A stretch of DNA of 64,000 nucleotides from Gammaproteobacteria bacterium (GTDB taxonomy: Bacteria > Pseudomonadota > Gammaproteobacteria > DSM-16500). This document shows positions 8,764-17,477 of this stretch, piece by piece. The notes beneath the pieces were generated by a model. It saw only the letters and a program-made list of their open reading frames with translations. It made no database searches and was not told the origin of the DNA. The translations under genes were made by a program, and so were the position numbers. The stretch covers positions 124,001 to 188,000 of the forward strand of contig JARLJO010000045.1 in the NCBI GenBank assembly GCA_031291175.1, in the 5' to 3' direction. Position 1 is the stretch's first letter. Each line of letters starts with the position of its first letter.

Positions 8764-8831
8764 GAAGAATATTTCAACATAGCATAAAATCCGTTATGAT
8801 GATGAATTCAACTCATGGACGAGAATAATTT

Positions 8832-9332
8832 ATGGCGAAGCATTTTCTTGCGCGTTTACAAGATAATTTACCGTTAAGCGTGTTTCGCGTCATCATCAAC
8901 TTTTGGCCTCCGCTCTTGGGAGCTGGTATTCACATTACAAAAGTGACGCCTGACTATCGTCATGTCGAAGTAGAATTAAAAATAAGATGGTATAACAGAA
9001 ACTACGTGGGAACACATTTCGGTGGCTCCATTTTCGCGATGACAGATCCTTTCATGATGCTGATGCTACTCAAAAATCTCGGACAGGATTATATTGTTTG
9101 GGACAAAGCAGCGAGCATTGATTTTAAAAAACCTGGACGCGGCACAATCAAAGCATCCTTCACTTTTTCAGCAGATGAGATTCAACAAATCAAAGCGACC
9201 ACAGATCAAAAAGGCAAATACGTTTTTGATAGACCCGTGGATATTGTTGACGAAGCCGGAAATGTGATTGCCTCTGTCATTCGAACGTTATACGTTCGCC
9301 GCAAAGATTTCTTGCCATCTAGCCCAACTTAA
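8832..9332 (+). CDS. DUF4442-type hotdog-fold protein (putative thioesterase)
   Basis: This 166-aa protein matches the DUF4442/YiiD-C hotdog pattern: an N-terminal amphipathic helix, then VEVELKIRWYNRNYVGTHFG at about residues 40-59, then GGSIFAMTDPFMMLMLLKNL. The N-Y-V-G-T-H-F-G-G segment corresponds to the conserved turn and central helix of thioesterase-like hotdogs. Such proteins usually act on acyl-CoA or acyl-ACP thioesters, but DUF4442 members are biochemically poorly defined. It is soluble and shows no signal peptide. It follows the ankyrin gene by 68 bp with a possible TATGAT -10 at 8795, so it may have its own promoter. Confidence 0.75.
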   Translation: MAKHFLARLQDNLPLSVFRVIINFWPPLLGAGIHITKVTPDYRHVEVELKIRWYNRNYVGTHFGGSIFAMTDPFMMLMLLKNLGQDYIVWDKAASIDFKKPGRGTIKASFTFSADEIQQIKATTDQKGKYVFDRPVDIVDEAGNVIASVIRTLYVRRKDFLPSSPT

Positions 9333-9342
9333 ACAGTCTAAA

Positions 9343-9365
9343 GCCACGGTACGTCGGAGTTCTAT
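9343..9365 (-). repeat. Fragment of the family 3 repeat
   Basis: The sequence CCACGGTACGTCGGAGTTCT matches part of the family 3 element at 34029-34161. Only a short piece remains, next to a family 1 copy, as at the other two family 3 loci. Confidence 0.5.
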
Positions 9366-9402
9366 GCGCGCATTAATTAATGTTCGGTAAATACGTTCTT
9401 TT

Positions 9403-9522
9403 CGCTTCAACGAAGTTGAAGTGAATCAAAAAAAACGGGGTGGCAGGATAGGATGGCTTTTTCGCGCGGAGCCTCTGGCGAGCACGGAAAAGTCATCCTA
9501 TCCTGACAGGACCCCAGTCAAC
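9403..9522 (-). repeat. Family 1 structured repeat, copy A
   Basis: A minus-strand copy of the element also found at 17054, 17213, 34165, 44090 and partly 19944. Read on the minus strand it starts GTTGACTGGGGTCCTGTCA. It forms a long hairpin (arms 9446-9464 and 9485-9503), passes CTGCCACCCCG and a T-run, and ends in a second hairpin at 9404-9423. The arm sequence differs from the other copies but still pairs. Confidence 0.75.
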
Positions 9523-9637
9523 AGACGCGCTCTTATCACAAAGCAAAAAATTATCTGCTTTTAATTTAAACATAAAGTGTTTTTATTACACTAACCAAAA
9601 ATTAACTGCGTTATTTTTTAATCATTTAGGTCAATTC

Positions 9638-9666
9638 TTGACATCCCCAGCCTAGAGATGGATAAT
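9638..9666 (+). promoter_or_regulatory. Strong sigma-70 promoter of the outer-membrane protein gene
   Basis: Perfect -35 TTGACA (9638-9643), 17-bp spacer, and -10 GATAAT (9661-9666, one mismatch to consensus). The ATG is 33 nt after the -10. This is the closest match to consensus seen in the window, suggesting high expression. Confidence 0.8.
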
Positions 9667-9698
9667 TTCAGAGCTTATTAACTAGGAGTAACAAAAAA

Positions 9699-10280
9699 AT
9701 GTTCAACAAGAAAAAACTTTTATCCTTAGCGATCGCCAGTCTCGCTGGCTTATTTATTGCATCCACCGCATCAGCAACCATCGCTGGCGCATACGTTGGC
9801 GGCCAACTCGGCTGGGGCCAGACCAACATTTTTAAAGGCGTTAACACTCAAGGTTATAAAACAAACGACACCGGCATTGCTGGCAGATTGTTTGGCGGCT
9901 ATCAAATCAACCAAAACTTTGCCGCTGAACTCGGCTACATGAAATTTAGCAATGCGACTGTAAAACATGAATCAGGCGACATTCAAACCTACGCGGTCGA
10001 TATTGCTGCCAAAGCAATGATGCCTCTCTCAAATAGTTTCGGCGTGTACGGTAAATTAGGCGCGGCTTATTTGAACGAAAGCTTCGGCATCAGCAACGGT
10101 AACTCACGCGTTTCATTCAGCGAAGGCAAAGTTTATCCTGAATTGGGCGTTGGTGTAAGCTATGACTTCACCCAACAACTTTCAACCGATCTTTCCTACA
10201 CCCGCATTCAAAAAACCAGCAATGGTAATTTGAATAGCACAGACTTCGTAGGTTTAGGTTTGTCTTACCACTTCAGCTAA
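9699..10280 (+). CDS. Outer-membrane beta-barrel protein (OmpA-like/OMP_b-brl type)
   Basis: A 193-aa protein with a signal peptide (cleavage after about residue 26, ASA-TI). The mature part of about 167 residues is built of alternating beta strands: GAYVGGQLGWGQ, FGGYQINQNFAAELGY, SFGVYGKLGAAYL, VGVSYDFTQQLSTDLSYTR. It ends in an aromatic-x pattern (LSYHFS) typical of barrel C-termini recognised by BamA. The size fits an 8-stranded barrel without an OmpA peptidoglycan domain. A good Shine-Dalgarno (AGGAG), near-consensus promoter and strong terminator point to an abundant single-gene transcript. It resembles the barrel protein at 53492 in layout. Its role (adhesin, porin or structural) is not evident. 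Confidence 0.85.
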   Translation: MFNKKKLLSLAIASLAGLFIASTASATIAGAYVGGQLGWGQTNIFKGVNTQGYKTNDTGIAGRLFGGYQINQNFAAELGYMKFSNATVKHESGDIQTYAVDIAAKAMMPLSNSFGVYGKLGAAYLNESFGISNGNSRVSFSEGKVYPELGVGVSYDFTQQLSTDLSYTRIQKTSNGNLNSTDFVGLGLSYHFS

Positions 10281-10293
10281 CACCCGCATCACA

Positions 10294-10330
10294 AAAGTCG
10301 CACTTCACCGAAGTGCGACTTTCTTTTCTC
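10294..10330 (+). terminator. Rho-independent terminator after the outer-membrane protein gene
   Basis: A 13-bp stem (10294-10306 with 10310-10322, AAAGTCGCACTTC arm) closes a 3-nt loop and runs into TTTCTTTTC. It may also serve the convergent CBS gene. Confidence 0.88.
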
Positions 10331-10335
10331 TGCCT

Positions 10336-10767
10336 TTAATGTGATTGATCTGTTTTTTGATAAAGTGATTCAATAAACTGGCCACACATTCTTGCATCAT
10401 GTGTTTTAGTTGCAATATCACTGAGAGAGATAATACCTGTTAATCGCTTATTCCTGTCTAACACAGCTAAACGATGAACATGTTTTTCGCTCATGTATTT
10501 TGTGACATTCGCAATATCATCATCTTCGTAACACCATAAAATACCTTTTGTCATCACGTCTTTCACCTGGGTCTTTGTAGGATTCAATCCTTTTGCTGAA
10601 GAACGAATTGTAATGTCTCTATCTGTCAGAGCACCAACAAGACGATCATTTTCACCAATTGGCAAAAATCCCCAATTATGTAAAAACATCTCAGAGCTTG
10701 CTTCCGTGAGAGTGGCTGTGGGCGAGAGATAAATTGGATTTGTTGACATAACGTCTTTGACTTGCAT
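10336..10767 (-). CDS. Twin CBS-domain protein
   Basis: The protein is 143 aa and consists of two CBS motifs. The first spans about residues 1-60 (MQVKDVMSTNPIYLSPTATL; LTDRDITIRS) and the second about 70-125 (VKDVMTKGILWCYEDDDI; LTGIISLSDIA). CBS pairs form a Bateman module that binds adenine nucleotides; stand-alone versions often act in stress or energy sensing. I placed the start at 10767 rather than 39 nt further upstream because a near-perfect Shine-Dalgarno (AAAGGAGGT) sits 6 nt before this ATG. It is divergent from the prp operon and there is no partner domain, so the target is unknown. Confidence 0.88.
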   Translation of the reverse strand: MQVKDVMSTNPIYLSPTATLTEASSEMFLHNWGFLPIGENDRLVGALTDRDITIRSSAKGLNPTKTQVKDVMTKGILWCYEDDDIANVTKYMSEKHVHRLAVLDRNKRLTGIISLSDIATKTHDARMCGQFIESLYQKTDQSH

Positions 10768-10885
10768 AGTCGTACCTCCTTTGTGACTGTTATATAAAAT
10801 CACCATCTTAGGTATAACTATACAATTTTAGCACAGTCGCGCGAGTGTTGCTGGTCAAATCGCAAAAAATAGCTTACTATCAAGG

Positions 10886-10894
10886 TGTTATATT
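10886..10894 (+). promoter_or_regulatory. Possible extended -10 promoter of the prp operon
   Basis: TG-T-TATATT at 10886-10894 is an extended -10 about 105 nt before prpB. No good -35 is seen. The 190-bp gap to prpB shows no obvious operator and no regulator (prpR) is present nearby. Confidence 0.35.
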
Positions 10895-10998
10895 CCAAAA
10901 GCGATCCCTCCCTTTTGGCAAGAGTCGGGATCAATTTGTGTGTTGTCATGCAACCACAGAAGGCATTTGGACAATCCTAACATGACAAGGAGTTGTCA

Positions 10999-11895
10999 AT
11001 GACGATGACCCACATCTCCCCTGGCGCCAGGCTACGGCTAGCATTAAGAACTGAAAAACCACTACAAATTGTTGGCACCATCAATGCCTACACAGCACTC
11101 ATGGCTGAGCGTGTCGGATTCAAAGCCATTTATCTCTCTGGGGCGGGTGTCGCCAACGCTTCTTATGGCTTACCGGATCTTGGCATCACCAATCTAGAAG
11201 ACGTACTCATTGATGTTCGTCGCATTACCAGCGCTGTTGATTTACCCTTGTTAGTCGACATCGATACAGGATGGGGCAGTGCTTTTAATATTGCCCGCAG
11301 CATTCAAGAGATGATACGCGCGGGCGCTGCGGGCATACACATTGAAGATCAAGTGCAAGCTAAACGCTGCGGACATCGACCAGGAAAGGCTCTCGTTGGT
11401 ATATCTGAAATGACGGACCGGATCAAAGCCTGTGTCGATGCCAAAACCGATCCAGACTTTGTCATCATGGCAAGAACCGATGCGTTAGCGGTAGAAGGCT
11501 TAGACGCAGCCATCGAACGTGTGAAACATTATATTGATGCGGGTGCTGACATGATTTTTTTTGAAGGAGCAACCAAGCTAACGCAATACGCCACCCTCAT
11601 CTCTCAAATTGATGTACCGGTCCTCGCCAATATTACTGAATATGGTGTCACGCCATTATTTACTGTGGAAGAATTAGCCCACGCTGGCGTCAGTATGGTT
11701 TTATATCCACTCAGCGCTTTTCGTGCAATGAACACCGCCGCCCTCAAAACTTACGACACCATCCGACAAGAAGGTTCTCAAAAAAATCTACTTGCCGAAA
11801 TGCAAACCCGTGAAGCACTTTATGATTTTTTAAATTACTACGCTTACGAACAAAAACTTGATGAACTCTTTTCTAAGGAAAATGAAGATGAATAA
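10999..11895 (+). CDS. prpB: 2-methylisocitrate lyase PrpB
   Basis: PrpB cleaves 2-methylisocitrate to pyruvate and succinate, the last step of the methylcitrate cycle for propionyl-CoA disposal. The 298-aa protein has the isocitrate-lyase superfamily TIM barrel. Visible motifs are [16 protein letters not shown], the Mg-binding DIDTGWG and the catalytic loop KRCGHRPGK, where the lyase Cys is at about residue 121. FVIMARTDA follows. I chose the ATG at 10999 because AAGGAG lies 7 nt before it; the TTG two codons upstream is too close to that site. It is first in the operon and overlaps prpC by 8 bp, suggesting translational coupling. Confidence 0.95.
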   Translation: MTMTHISPGARLRLALRTEKPLQIVGTINAYTALMAERVGFKAIYLSGAGVANASYGLPDLGITNLEDVLIDVRRITSAVDLPLLVDIDTGWGSAFNIARSIQEMIRAGAAGIHIEDQVQAKRCGHRPGKALVGISEMTDRIKACVDAKTDPDFVIMARTDALAVEGLDAAIERVKHYIDAGADMIFFEGATKLTQYATLISQIDVPVLANITEYGVTPLFTVEELAHAGVSMVLYPLSAFRAMNTAALKTYDTIRQEGSQKNLLAEMQTREALYDFLNYYAYEQKLDELFSKENEDE

Positions 11896-13006
11896 AAAAA
11901 CCGGTGGCTTAGCAGGATTAATTGTAGGTGATACCGCGATCAGCACAGTCGGAAAAGAAGGCCTGGATTTAACTTATCGCGGGTATTCTATTCATGATTT
12001 GGCGTCCGAATCGACTTTTGAAGAAGTGGCTTATTTATTAATTTATGGCGCGCTACCCAATAAAACACAATTGATTGATTACAAAAAAAAGCTGATTTCA
12101 TTACGTGAATTGCCAGCCGAATTAAAATCAATCCTGGAAAAATTACCTGCCAATACCAATCCCATGGATGTGTTGCGCACGGGATGCTCCGCACTCGGCT
12201 GTTTTGAACCGGAATCCCAACAATTTCATCAACAAGATATTGCCGACAAATTGATTGCTTGCGTACCAGGAATTTTACTTTACTGGTATCACTTTCACCA
12301 AAATGGCAAATCAATTAGCACCACTTGTAACGAAGATACTATCGCAGGCTATTTTCTTTATTTGTTACGAGGCAGCAAACCTAATGAAGAACAACGTCGC
12401 GCAGTGGACGTATCATTAATTCTTTATGCTGAGCATGAATTCAACGCTTCCACTTTTGCTGCACGCGTGACAACTTCCACTGAATCGGATTTTTATTCCG
12501 CCATCGTCAGCGGGATTGGCACATTACGTGGACCCTTGCATGGTGGTGCAAACGAAGCAGCCATGGAGTTAGTCTCACAATTTAAAACACCAGACGAAGC
12601 CGAAAAAGGCATCAGAGCACTTTTAGAGAAAAAAGCCAAGATCATGGGTTTCGGTCATCGCGTCTATAAAATTTCGGATCCTCGCTCAGACATTATAAAG
12701 AAATGGTCTAAAGCGCTTTCTGCTAATGCAAAAGATGGTTATCTGTATGCCGTCTCTGAACGCATCGAAAAAATCATGTGGGATGAAAAACACTTATTCC
12801 CCAACTTAGATTTTTACAGCGCTACCACTTATCATTTTTGCGGTATCCCAACACAATTGTTCACACCTTTATTTGTCATGTCGCGCCTATCTGGGTGGAG
12901 TGCACACATTATAGAACAACGTGAAGATAATCGCTTGATCCGCCCTGAAGCCAATTATATTGGACCTGAACCACGCGCTTATATTCCACTCATTGATCGA
13001 GGTTAA
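11888..13006 (+). CDS. prpC: 2-methylcitrate synthase PrpC
   Basis: PrpC condenses propionyl-CoA with oxaloacetate to 2-methylcitrate. The 372-aa protein is of the short citrate-synthase class, with conserved [12 protein letters not shown] (catalytic His), the GFGHRVYK motif and a catalytic Asp region [19 protein letters not shown] is close to the C-terminus. The start at 11888 is supported by AAGGAA 7 nt upstream and by the usual [10 protein letters not shown] start of the family; an ATG at 11882 is possible. Operon context between prpB and prpD makes methylcitrate synthase more likely than housekeeping citrate synthase. Confidence 0.95.
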   Translation: MNKKTGGLAGLIVGDTAISTVGKEGLDLTYRGYSIHDLASESTFEEVAYLLIYGALPNKTQLIDYKKKLISLRELPAELKSILEKLPANTNPMDVLRTGCSALGCFEPESQQFHQQDIADKLIACVPGILLYWYHFHQNGKSISTTCNEDTIAGYFLYLLRGSKPNEEQRRAVDVSLILYAEHEFNASTFAARVTTSTESDFYSAIVSGIGTLRGPLHGGANEAAMELVSQFKTPDEAEKGIRALLEKKAKIMGFGHRVYKISDPRSDIIKKWSKALSANAKDGYLYAVSERIEKIMWDEKHLFPNLDFYSATTYHFCGIPTQLFTPLFVMSRLSGWSAHIIEQREDNRLIRPEANYIGPEPRAYIPLIDRG

Positions 13007-13008
13007 AC

Positions 13009-14457
13009 ATGAGTATGCACATAGCAGATGTCAATTTACGCCCCGCTGCCGATCGCGAACTGACCGCCATCGCAGATTATGTCACAAGCTATAAAATTGA
13101 AAGCCCGCTTGCCTACAGCACAGCCAGATATTGCCTGATGGATTCCTTAGGCTGTGCCATGCTCGCATTACAATATCCACAGTGCACAAAACTGCTTGGG
13201 CCTATTGTACCCGGCACCACAGTTCCTCATGGCGCTCGCGTCCCCGGAACCGATTATGTGCTAGATCCTATATTAGCCGCATTTAACATAGGCGCCACTA
13301 TTCGCTGGTTAGATTACAACGACACCTGGCTTGCTGCGGAATGGGGGCACCCTTCAGATAACCTCGGTGCCATTTTAGCTGTTGCCGATTACGAAAGCCG
13401 GAAGCGCATTTTGCAAAACAAAGCGCCTTTAACCATGTTAAATGTATTAAAAGCCATGATTAAAGCCTACGAAATTCAAGGCATATTGGCTTTAGAAAAT
13501 AGTTTTAACCGTATTGGTTTAGATCACGTCGTACTGGTCAAAGTGGCCTCCACCGCGGTTGCCACCTCGCTCATGGGCGGCAATCATGAAGCCGTAGTGA
13601 ATGCGCTATCACAGGCTTGGATTGATGGACAAAGCTTACGAACCTACCGACATGCGCCCAACACCGGTTCGCGTAAATCCTGGGCCGCAGGCGATGCCAC
13701 CAGTCGTGCTGTGCGACTTGCCTGGATGGTCATGCAAGGCGAGATGGGCTACCCAAGCGCTCTTACAGCCAAAAAATGGGGGTTTTATGATGTGACCTGG
13801 CGTGGACAACATCTTCATTTGCCGCAACCGTTTGGCACATACGTCATGGAAAACATTTTATTTAAAATAGCCTTTCCAGCTGAGTTTCATGCGCAAACGG
13901 CTGTGGAATGCGCCATTCTTTTGCATCCCAGGATTAAAGACCGCCTGGATAAAATTGAGCGCATCGTTTTAACCACACAAGAGTCTGCTGTCAGAATCAT
14001 CAGTAAAACAGGACCACTCTATAATCCCGCTGATCGTGATCATTGTTTACAATACATGGTGGCAGCAGGATTGATTTTTGGTGACTTAAAAGCCGAATAT
14101 TACGAAGACAAATTTGCAAACGATCCGCGCATAGACTTACTGCGTGAAAAAATGCATGTGCAAGAAGATACTCAGTTCACAAAGGACTATTTAAATCCTG
14201 AGAAACGCTCCATTGCGAATTCCATTCAAATCTATTTTACTGATGGGACACATACTGAAAAAGTGTTAGTAGAGTATCCAATTGGGCACAATCGTAGACG
14301 TGAAGAAGGCATTCCCCTACTCTTGCAAAAATGTGAGAACAACTTGAGAAATGTTTTTAATGAAGAGCAGATACAAAAACAAATGGCGCTTTTTTTAGAT
14401 CAAGAAGCCCTAGAAAAAACGCCAGTCAATGAATTCATGGATTTGTTTATTTCGTAA
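13009..14457 (+). CDS. prpD: 2-methylcitrate dehydratase PrpD
   Basis: PrpD dehydrates 2-methylcitrate toward 2-methyl-cis-aconitate in propionate catabolism. The 482-aa length fits the family (E. coli 483 aa). Typical MmgE/PrpD features are [19 protein letters not shown] near residue 35-53, [21 protein letters not shown] near 98-118 and the Arg/Lys-rich [18 protein letters not shown] near 222-239. It begins 3 nt after prpC stops, with AGG 9 nt before the ATG. The second dehydration-hydration step would need an aconitase (AcnB or AcnD) coded elsewhere. Its 3' end overlaps convergent cvpA by 11 bp. Confidence 0.95.
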   Translation: MSMHIADVNLRPAADRELTAIADYVTSYKIESPLAYSTARYCLMDSLGCAMLALQYPQCTKLLGPIVPGTTVPHGARVPGTDYVLDPILAAFNIGATIRWLDYNDTWLAAEWGHPSDNLGAILAVADYESRKRILQNKAPLTMLNVLKAMIKAYEIQGILALENSFNRIGLDHVVLVKVASTAVATSLMGGNHEAVVNALSQAWIDGQSLRTYRHAPNTGSRKSWAAGDATSRAVRLAWMVMQGEMGYPSALTAKKWGFYDVTWRGQHLHLPQPFGTYVMENILFKIAFPAEFHAQTAVECAILLHPRIKDRLDKIERIVLTTQESAVRIISKTGPLYNPADRDHCLQYMVAAGLIFGDLKAEYYEDKFANDPRIDLLREKMHVQEDTQFTKDYLNPEKRSIANSIQIYFTDGTHTEKVLVEYPIGHNRRREEGIPLLLQKCENNLRNVFNEEQIQKQMALFLDQEALEKTPVNEFMDLFIS

Positions 14458-15073
14458 ATCCCTGGAACAAGCTACCGACGTTAGGCAATTGATTGGAAAC
14501 ATTCCCAATCAAGCTTCTTGCCTGCGTCTCGATAGCTTGAATCTCAGGTCCGGCCAAATTACTAAACCATATCACGGCCGGTTGGAATTGCGGCACTAAC
14601 TGTGATTGTCCCCAAAAGCTTTGATTAGCCAACGGCGTCAATTGCGCCACAAAAATCAGCATCACCGCAATCAGAAATCCGCGTACCGCACCAAATGCAG
14701 CTCCCATAAGACGATTCAAGAAACCCAAGCCCGTCCCCGTTGCGACACTCGTGACAAAATAACCAACTAACGCGCCAATGAGCAATGTACCCATAAACAA
14801 AACAATAAAACTGATTGCTATGGAAAGCACAGACAATGACTGCACTGCAGTCGCACCTACTGCGCTATTACCAAAAGCACTTTGTGCAGCTGCATTGCTT
14901 GCGCCTGCAAAATTAGACGCTAACGGCGCTGCAAACTGACTGGCCACGACAGCTGCCGCAATCCAGGTTGCCAACGAAATGGCTTCTTTCAAAAAGCCGC
15001 GCGCAAAACCCACAAAGATGGAAAGAAAAAGCACGCCTACTATTACATAATCAATCCAATTAAAATTTTGCAT
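14447..15073 (-). CDS. cvpA: CvpA family inner-membrane protein
   Basis: A 208-aa protein with four predicted transmembrane segments: about residues 8-24, 29-48, 76-98 and 112-142. The family opening [21 protein letters not shown] is followed by [18 protein letters not shown]. CvpA proteins are linked to colicin V export, envelope integrity and, in some bacteria, purF expression. The usual neighbour purF is not here. It shares the 115-bp upstream region with the divergent patatin gene, and two TATAAT-like -10 boxes face this gene around 15104-15118. Confidence 0.88.
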   Translation of the reverse strand: MQNFNWIDYVIVGVLFLSIFVGFARGFLKEAISLATWIAAAVVASQFAAPLASNFAGASNAAAQSAFGNSAVGATAVQSLSVLSIAISFIVLFMGTLLIGALVGYFVTSVATGTGLGFLNRLMGAAFGAVRGFLIAVMLIFVAQLTPLANQSFWGQSQLVPQFQPAVIWFSNLAGPEIQAIETQARSLIGNVSNQLPNVGSLFQGFTK

Positions 15074-15152
15074 GCGCCTACCTTCAAGTCAGAATAGATA
15101 AAGGATTATAACAATTATAACCATCTGGGACATCACTCTATTCAGATTGAGG

Positions 15153-15158
15153 TATAAT
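15153..15158 (+). promoter_or_regulatory. -10 box upstream of the patatin gene
   Basis: A perfect TATAAT lies 31 nt before the ATG at 15189; the -35 region is weak (ACATCA at 17 bp). Confidence 0.4.
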
Positions 15159-15188
15159 ATTTTTATAGCGAAGTATTGAGGTAAAAGC

Positions 15189-16997
15189 ATGAATGGAGAA
15201 TTAATTCAATTTCTCAAAAAATGCAAAGTTTTTGCATCGATTGAGAATGAGTCTGGTTTATTCGAAGCATTAATTGCTCAATTTGAATTGGTTCGCCTAA
15301 AAGAAAACAATGTGCTTTTTCGTCAAGGTGATTCTTCAGATTACTTTTATATCGTCTACAGCGGCAAATTATCTGCTGTCTTGACTGTTCCCAATGGCAA
15401 ATCAAGAAATATAGGGCAAATTCTTCCGGGCGAAACAGTAGGCGAACTAGGCTCGCTCACCGGCGAACCACGCACGTTGACCGTCAAAGCCCACGAACCA
15501 GCAGAGATTTTAAGATTACCTGACAACATATTCAAAAAGCTTTGCCAACAATACCCTTCTATTTTATTTGATACCATTCATCCTGTTATTACTCGCTCAC
15601 GACAAATCATTCAAGTGTTGGCCAGTGGCGATAACAAAAAACACATTGCTATTATTCCCGCAAATGAATCTGTGAACATCAGTGTTTTCGAAGAAAAGCT
15701 GACGGAGTCCTTGTTGCATTACAAAAAAGTGATTCTGATAAGCGATACGAAACTGGATTCTGATAATCCAAATAAAAGTGTCAATGTCGATAAAATCATT
15801 CAGGAAGCTGAAGAACATAATCACGTTATTCTCTACTTATTAAAAACCACAGAAACGCCGCTTGCGCGAGCCTGCTCTGATAAAATCGGTAAAATCTACA
15901 TTGTAGCGGAGGGCAATACCAAACCTCACTTCAGTAATTTTGCCATTGAGAAAATTCATCAAAATAAACAATTAATCCAAGTCAGACGTGAACTGATTTT
16001 ACTTTATAAAAAAAATGCGGTACCACTTAATCCGCAAGAATGGCTAGAACATGCCAATTTTTATATGCATCACAATATTCGCTCGGATTACGATCCCGAT
16101 TACAAACGACTCTTGCGTTTTATTCGTGGCAAAGCCGTTGGGCTGGTTTTAAGTGGCGGTGGTGCGAAAGGCTGGGCTCACATTGGCGCGATCAAAGCGA
16201 TTTTTGAAGCGCATACGCCGATTGATGCCATTGGTGGTACAAGCGCAGGCGCGCTCGTTTCAACACTCTATGCTTACACTGAAAACTACGATGAAACACT
16301 CAGAAAATTTGGCACTCTGTTAGATGCCACACGCAACATTGTCTCATTCCGAAATATCTGCTGGCCCGCAATTTCACTTTTTAGTTGTGAGCAATTCACC
16401 ACGGAAGCTCAGAAAATTTTTGGTAAAAAAAGAATTGAAAATTTGTGGCTTCCTACCTTTTGCACCACCTGTAACCTTAGTCAATTTAAAGAAGCTATCC
16501 ATTTTAACGGCATACTGTGGGAACTCGCGCGCGGCACAGTTGCGGTGCCTGGGATTGTACCGCCAATGATTTTAAACGGTGAAATGCATATTGATGGTGG
16601 GGTCATTAATAACTTACCCGTGAATGTGATGCGCGATATGCTGGGACCGGAAAGTAAAATCATTGCCGTTGAGCTTATTAGCAAAGGTTTAGATAATGTG
16701 AAATATAACTTTCCTCCCAGCTTGAACTTTCGTGAAGCGTTTTTGGCAAAACTGGGATTGGGTTATAAAGATTATAAATTCCCGCCGTTTATTGATACGT
16801 TTTTACAATCTTTATTGGTGGGGTCTTCGGTCAAGCAAAGAGAAAATAGCTTGGCAGCCGATTTGTTAATTGCTCCTGACACTGCTAACTATTCTATGCT
16901 CAAAGTCAATGAAACAGAAAAAAGCGCGCTTATTCAGTTGGGCTATCAAGCTGCGCTTGAAAAAATTAGCACTTGGGGTCTTAAGAAATCTCGATGA
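15189..16997 (+). CDS. Patatin-like phospholipase with N-terminal cyclic-nucleotide-binding domain
   Basis: A 602-aa protein. Residues about 8-125 form a cNMP-binding (CAP_ED) domain, with FRQGDSSDYFYIVYSGKL and GETVGELGSLTGEPRTLTV. Residues about 315-480 form a patatin domain: the oxyanion loop GGGAKGWAHIG (about 323-333), the serine nucleophile in GGTSAGA (about 348-354) and the Asp of the dyad in DGGVINNLP (about 468). This is the build of neuropathy-target-esterase-like lysophospholipases, which hydrolyse lysophospholipids at membranes and may be gated by a bound nucleotide. The middle region (about 150-310) resembles the linker of bacterial NTE-like proteins. No signal peptide is present. 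An alternative is a secreted phospholipase as in ExoU/VipD, but the cNMP domain argues against it. Confidence 0.92.
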   Translation: MNGELIQFLKKCKVFASIENESGLFEALIAQFELVRLKENNVLFRQGDSSDYFYIVYSGKLSAVLTVPNGKSRNIGQILPGETVGELGSLTGEPRTLTVKAHEPAEILRLPDNIFKKLCQQYPSILFDTIHPVITRSRQIIQVLASGDNKKHIAIIPANESVNISVFEEKLTESLLHYKKVILISDTKLDSDNPNKSVNVDKIIQEAEEHNHVILYLLKTTETPLARACSDKIGKIYIVAEGNTKPHFSNFAIEKIHQNKQLIQVRRELILLYKKNAVPLNPQEWLEHANFYMHHNIRSDYDPDYKRLLRFIRGKAVGLVLSGGGAKGWAHIGAIKAIFEAHTPIDAIGGTSAGALVSTLYAYTENYDETLRKFGTLLDATRNIVSFRNICWPAISLFSCEQFTTEAQKIFGKKRIENLWLPTFCTTCNLSQFKEAIHFNGILWELARGTVAVPGIVPPMILNGEMHIDGGVINNLPVNVMRDMLGPESKIIAVELISKGLDNVKYNFPPSLNFREAFLAKLGLGYKDYKFPPFIDTFLQSLLVGSSVKQRENSLAADLLIAPDTANYSMLKVNETEKSALIQLGYQAALEKISTWGLKKSR

Positions 16998-17053
16998 GAT
17001 TTTCTTATGTGACGGCACAGCAAGGTAATTGAATCGCCTAAAGTTCTTTTTAA

Positions 17054-17146
17054 GTTGACTGGGGTCCTGTCATGGTAGGTTTACTTTTTTCGTGCTCGCA
17101 GGCTCCGCGCGTAAAAAGCAAACCTACCCTGCCACCCCGTTTTTTT
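17054..17146 (+). repeat. Family 1 structured repeat, copy B1
   Basis: Begins GTTGACTGGGGTCCTGTCA, forms a long hairpin (arms 17074-17092 and 17110-17128, GGTAGGTTT paired with AAACCTACC), then CTGCCACCCCG and a T-run. It lacks the second hairpin found at the end of copies A, D and E. It lies between two convergent genes and could act as a terminator there. Confidence 0.75.
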
Positions 17147-17212
17147 ATAAAAGCTTCTTGCAAAGTAATTTGTATGGCGTAACACCGAATGCAAGATTTC
17201 TTAAGGCGTTCA

Positions 17213-17470
17213 TTCGTTTCAACGAAATTGAAGTGACACAAAAAAACGGGACGGCAGAAAAAATATAAAAATAGCGTTAACTCAAGAAGAGTGATCATCT
17301 TATGGAAGCGAATTGCCGCCATGGATGGCGGCGTTAACCACAGGGATGTGGTGTTTTGAGCTGGAGTAAGATGATCACTCTTCTTGAGTTAACACCTTAT
17401 AGCTTTGCTTTTTACGCTGCTACGCCTCATGCTCCCACAAAAAAAGTGGACCTACCATGACAGGACCTGA
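17213..17470 (-). repeat. Family 1 structured repeat, copy B2, interrupted
   Basis: From 17213 the minus-strand pattern of family 1 is visible: a TTTCAACGAAATTGAAGTG hairpin, AAAAAAACGGGACGGCAG and, after a gap, GTGGACCTACCATGACAGGACC. About 140 bp separates the two halves, and most of this is the 118-bp inverted-repeat element at 17276-17393. B1 and B2 therefore form a head-to-head pair with a second element inserted in one of them. Confidence 0.6.
17276..17393. repeat. 118-bp inverted-repeat element with two GGATG hairpins
   Basis: Perfect 27-bp inverted repeats (17276-17302 and 17367-17393, outer end GTTAACTCAAGAAG) enclose two small hairpins. The first is GCCGCCAT (17315-17322) paired with ATGGCGGC (17325-17332). 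The second is ACCACA (17337-17342) paired with TGTGGT (17347-17352). Each hairpin displays GGATG at or next to its loop. No coding frame is present. It resembles a miniature palindromic mobile element. Confidence 0.75.
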
Positions 17471-17477
17471 AGCAACT

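Noticed and set aside
17054..17146. Family 1 copy read as an ordinary rho-independent terminator only
   Set aside because: It does end in a T-run between convergent genes, but the same element lies in divergent regions and in both orientations, so a terminator label alone is insufficient.
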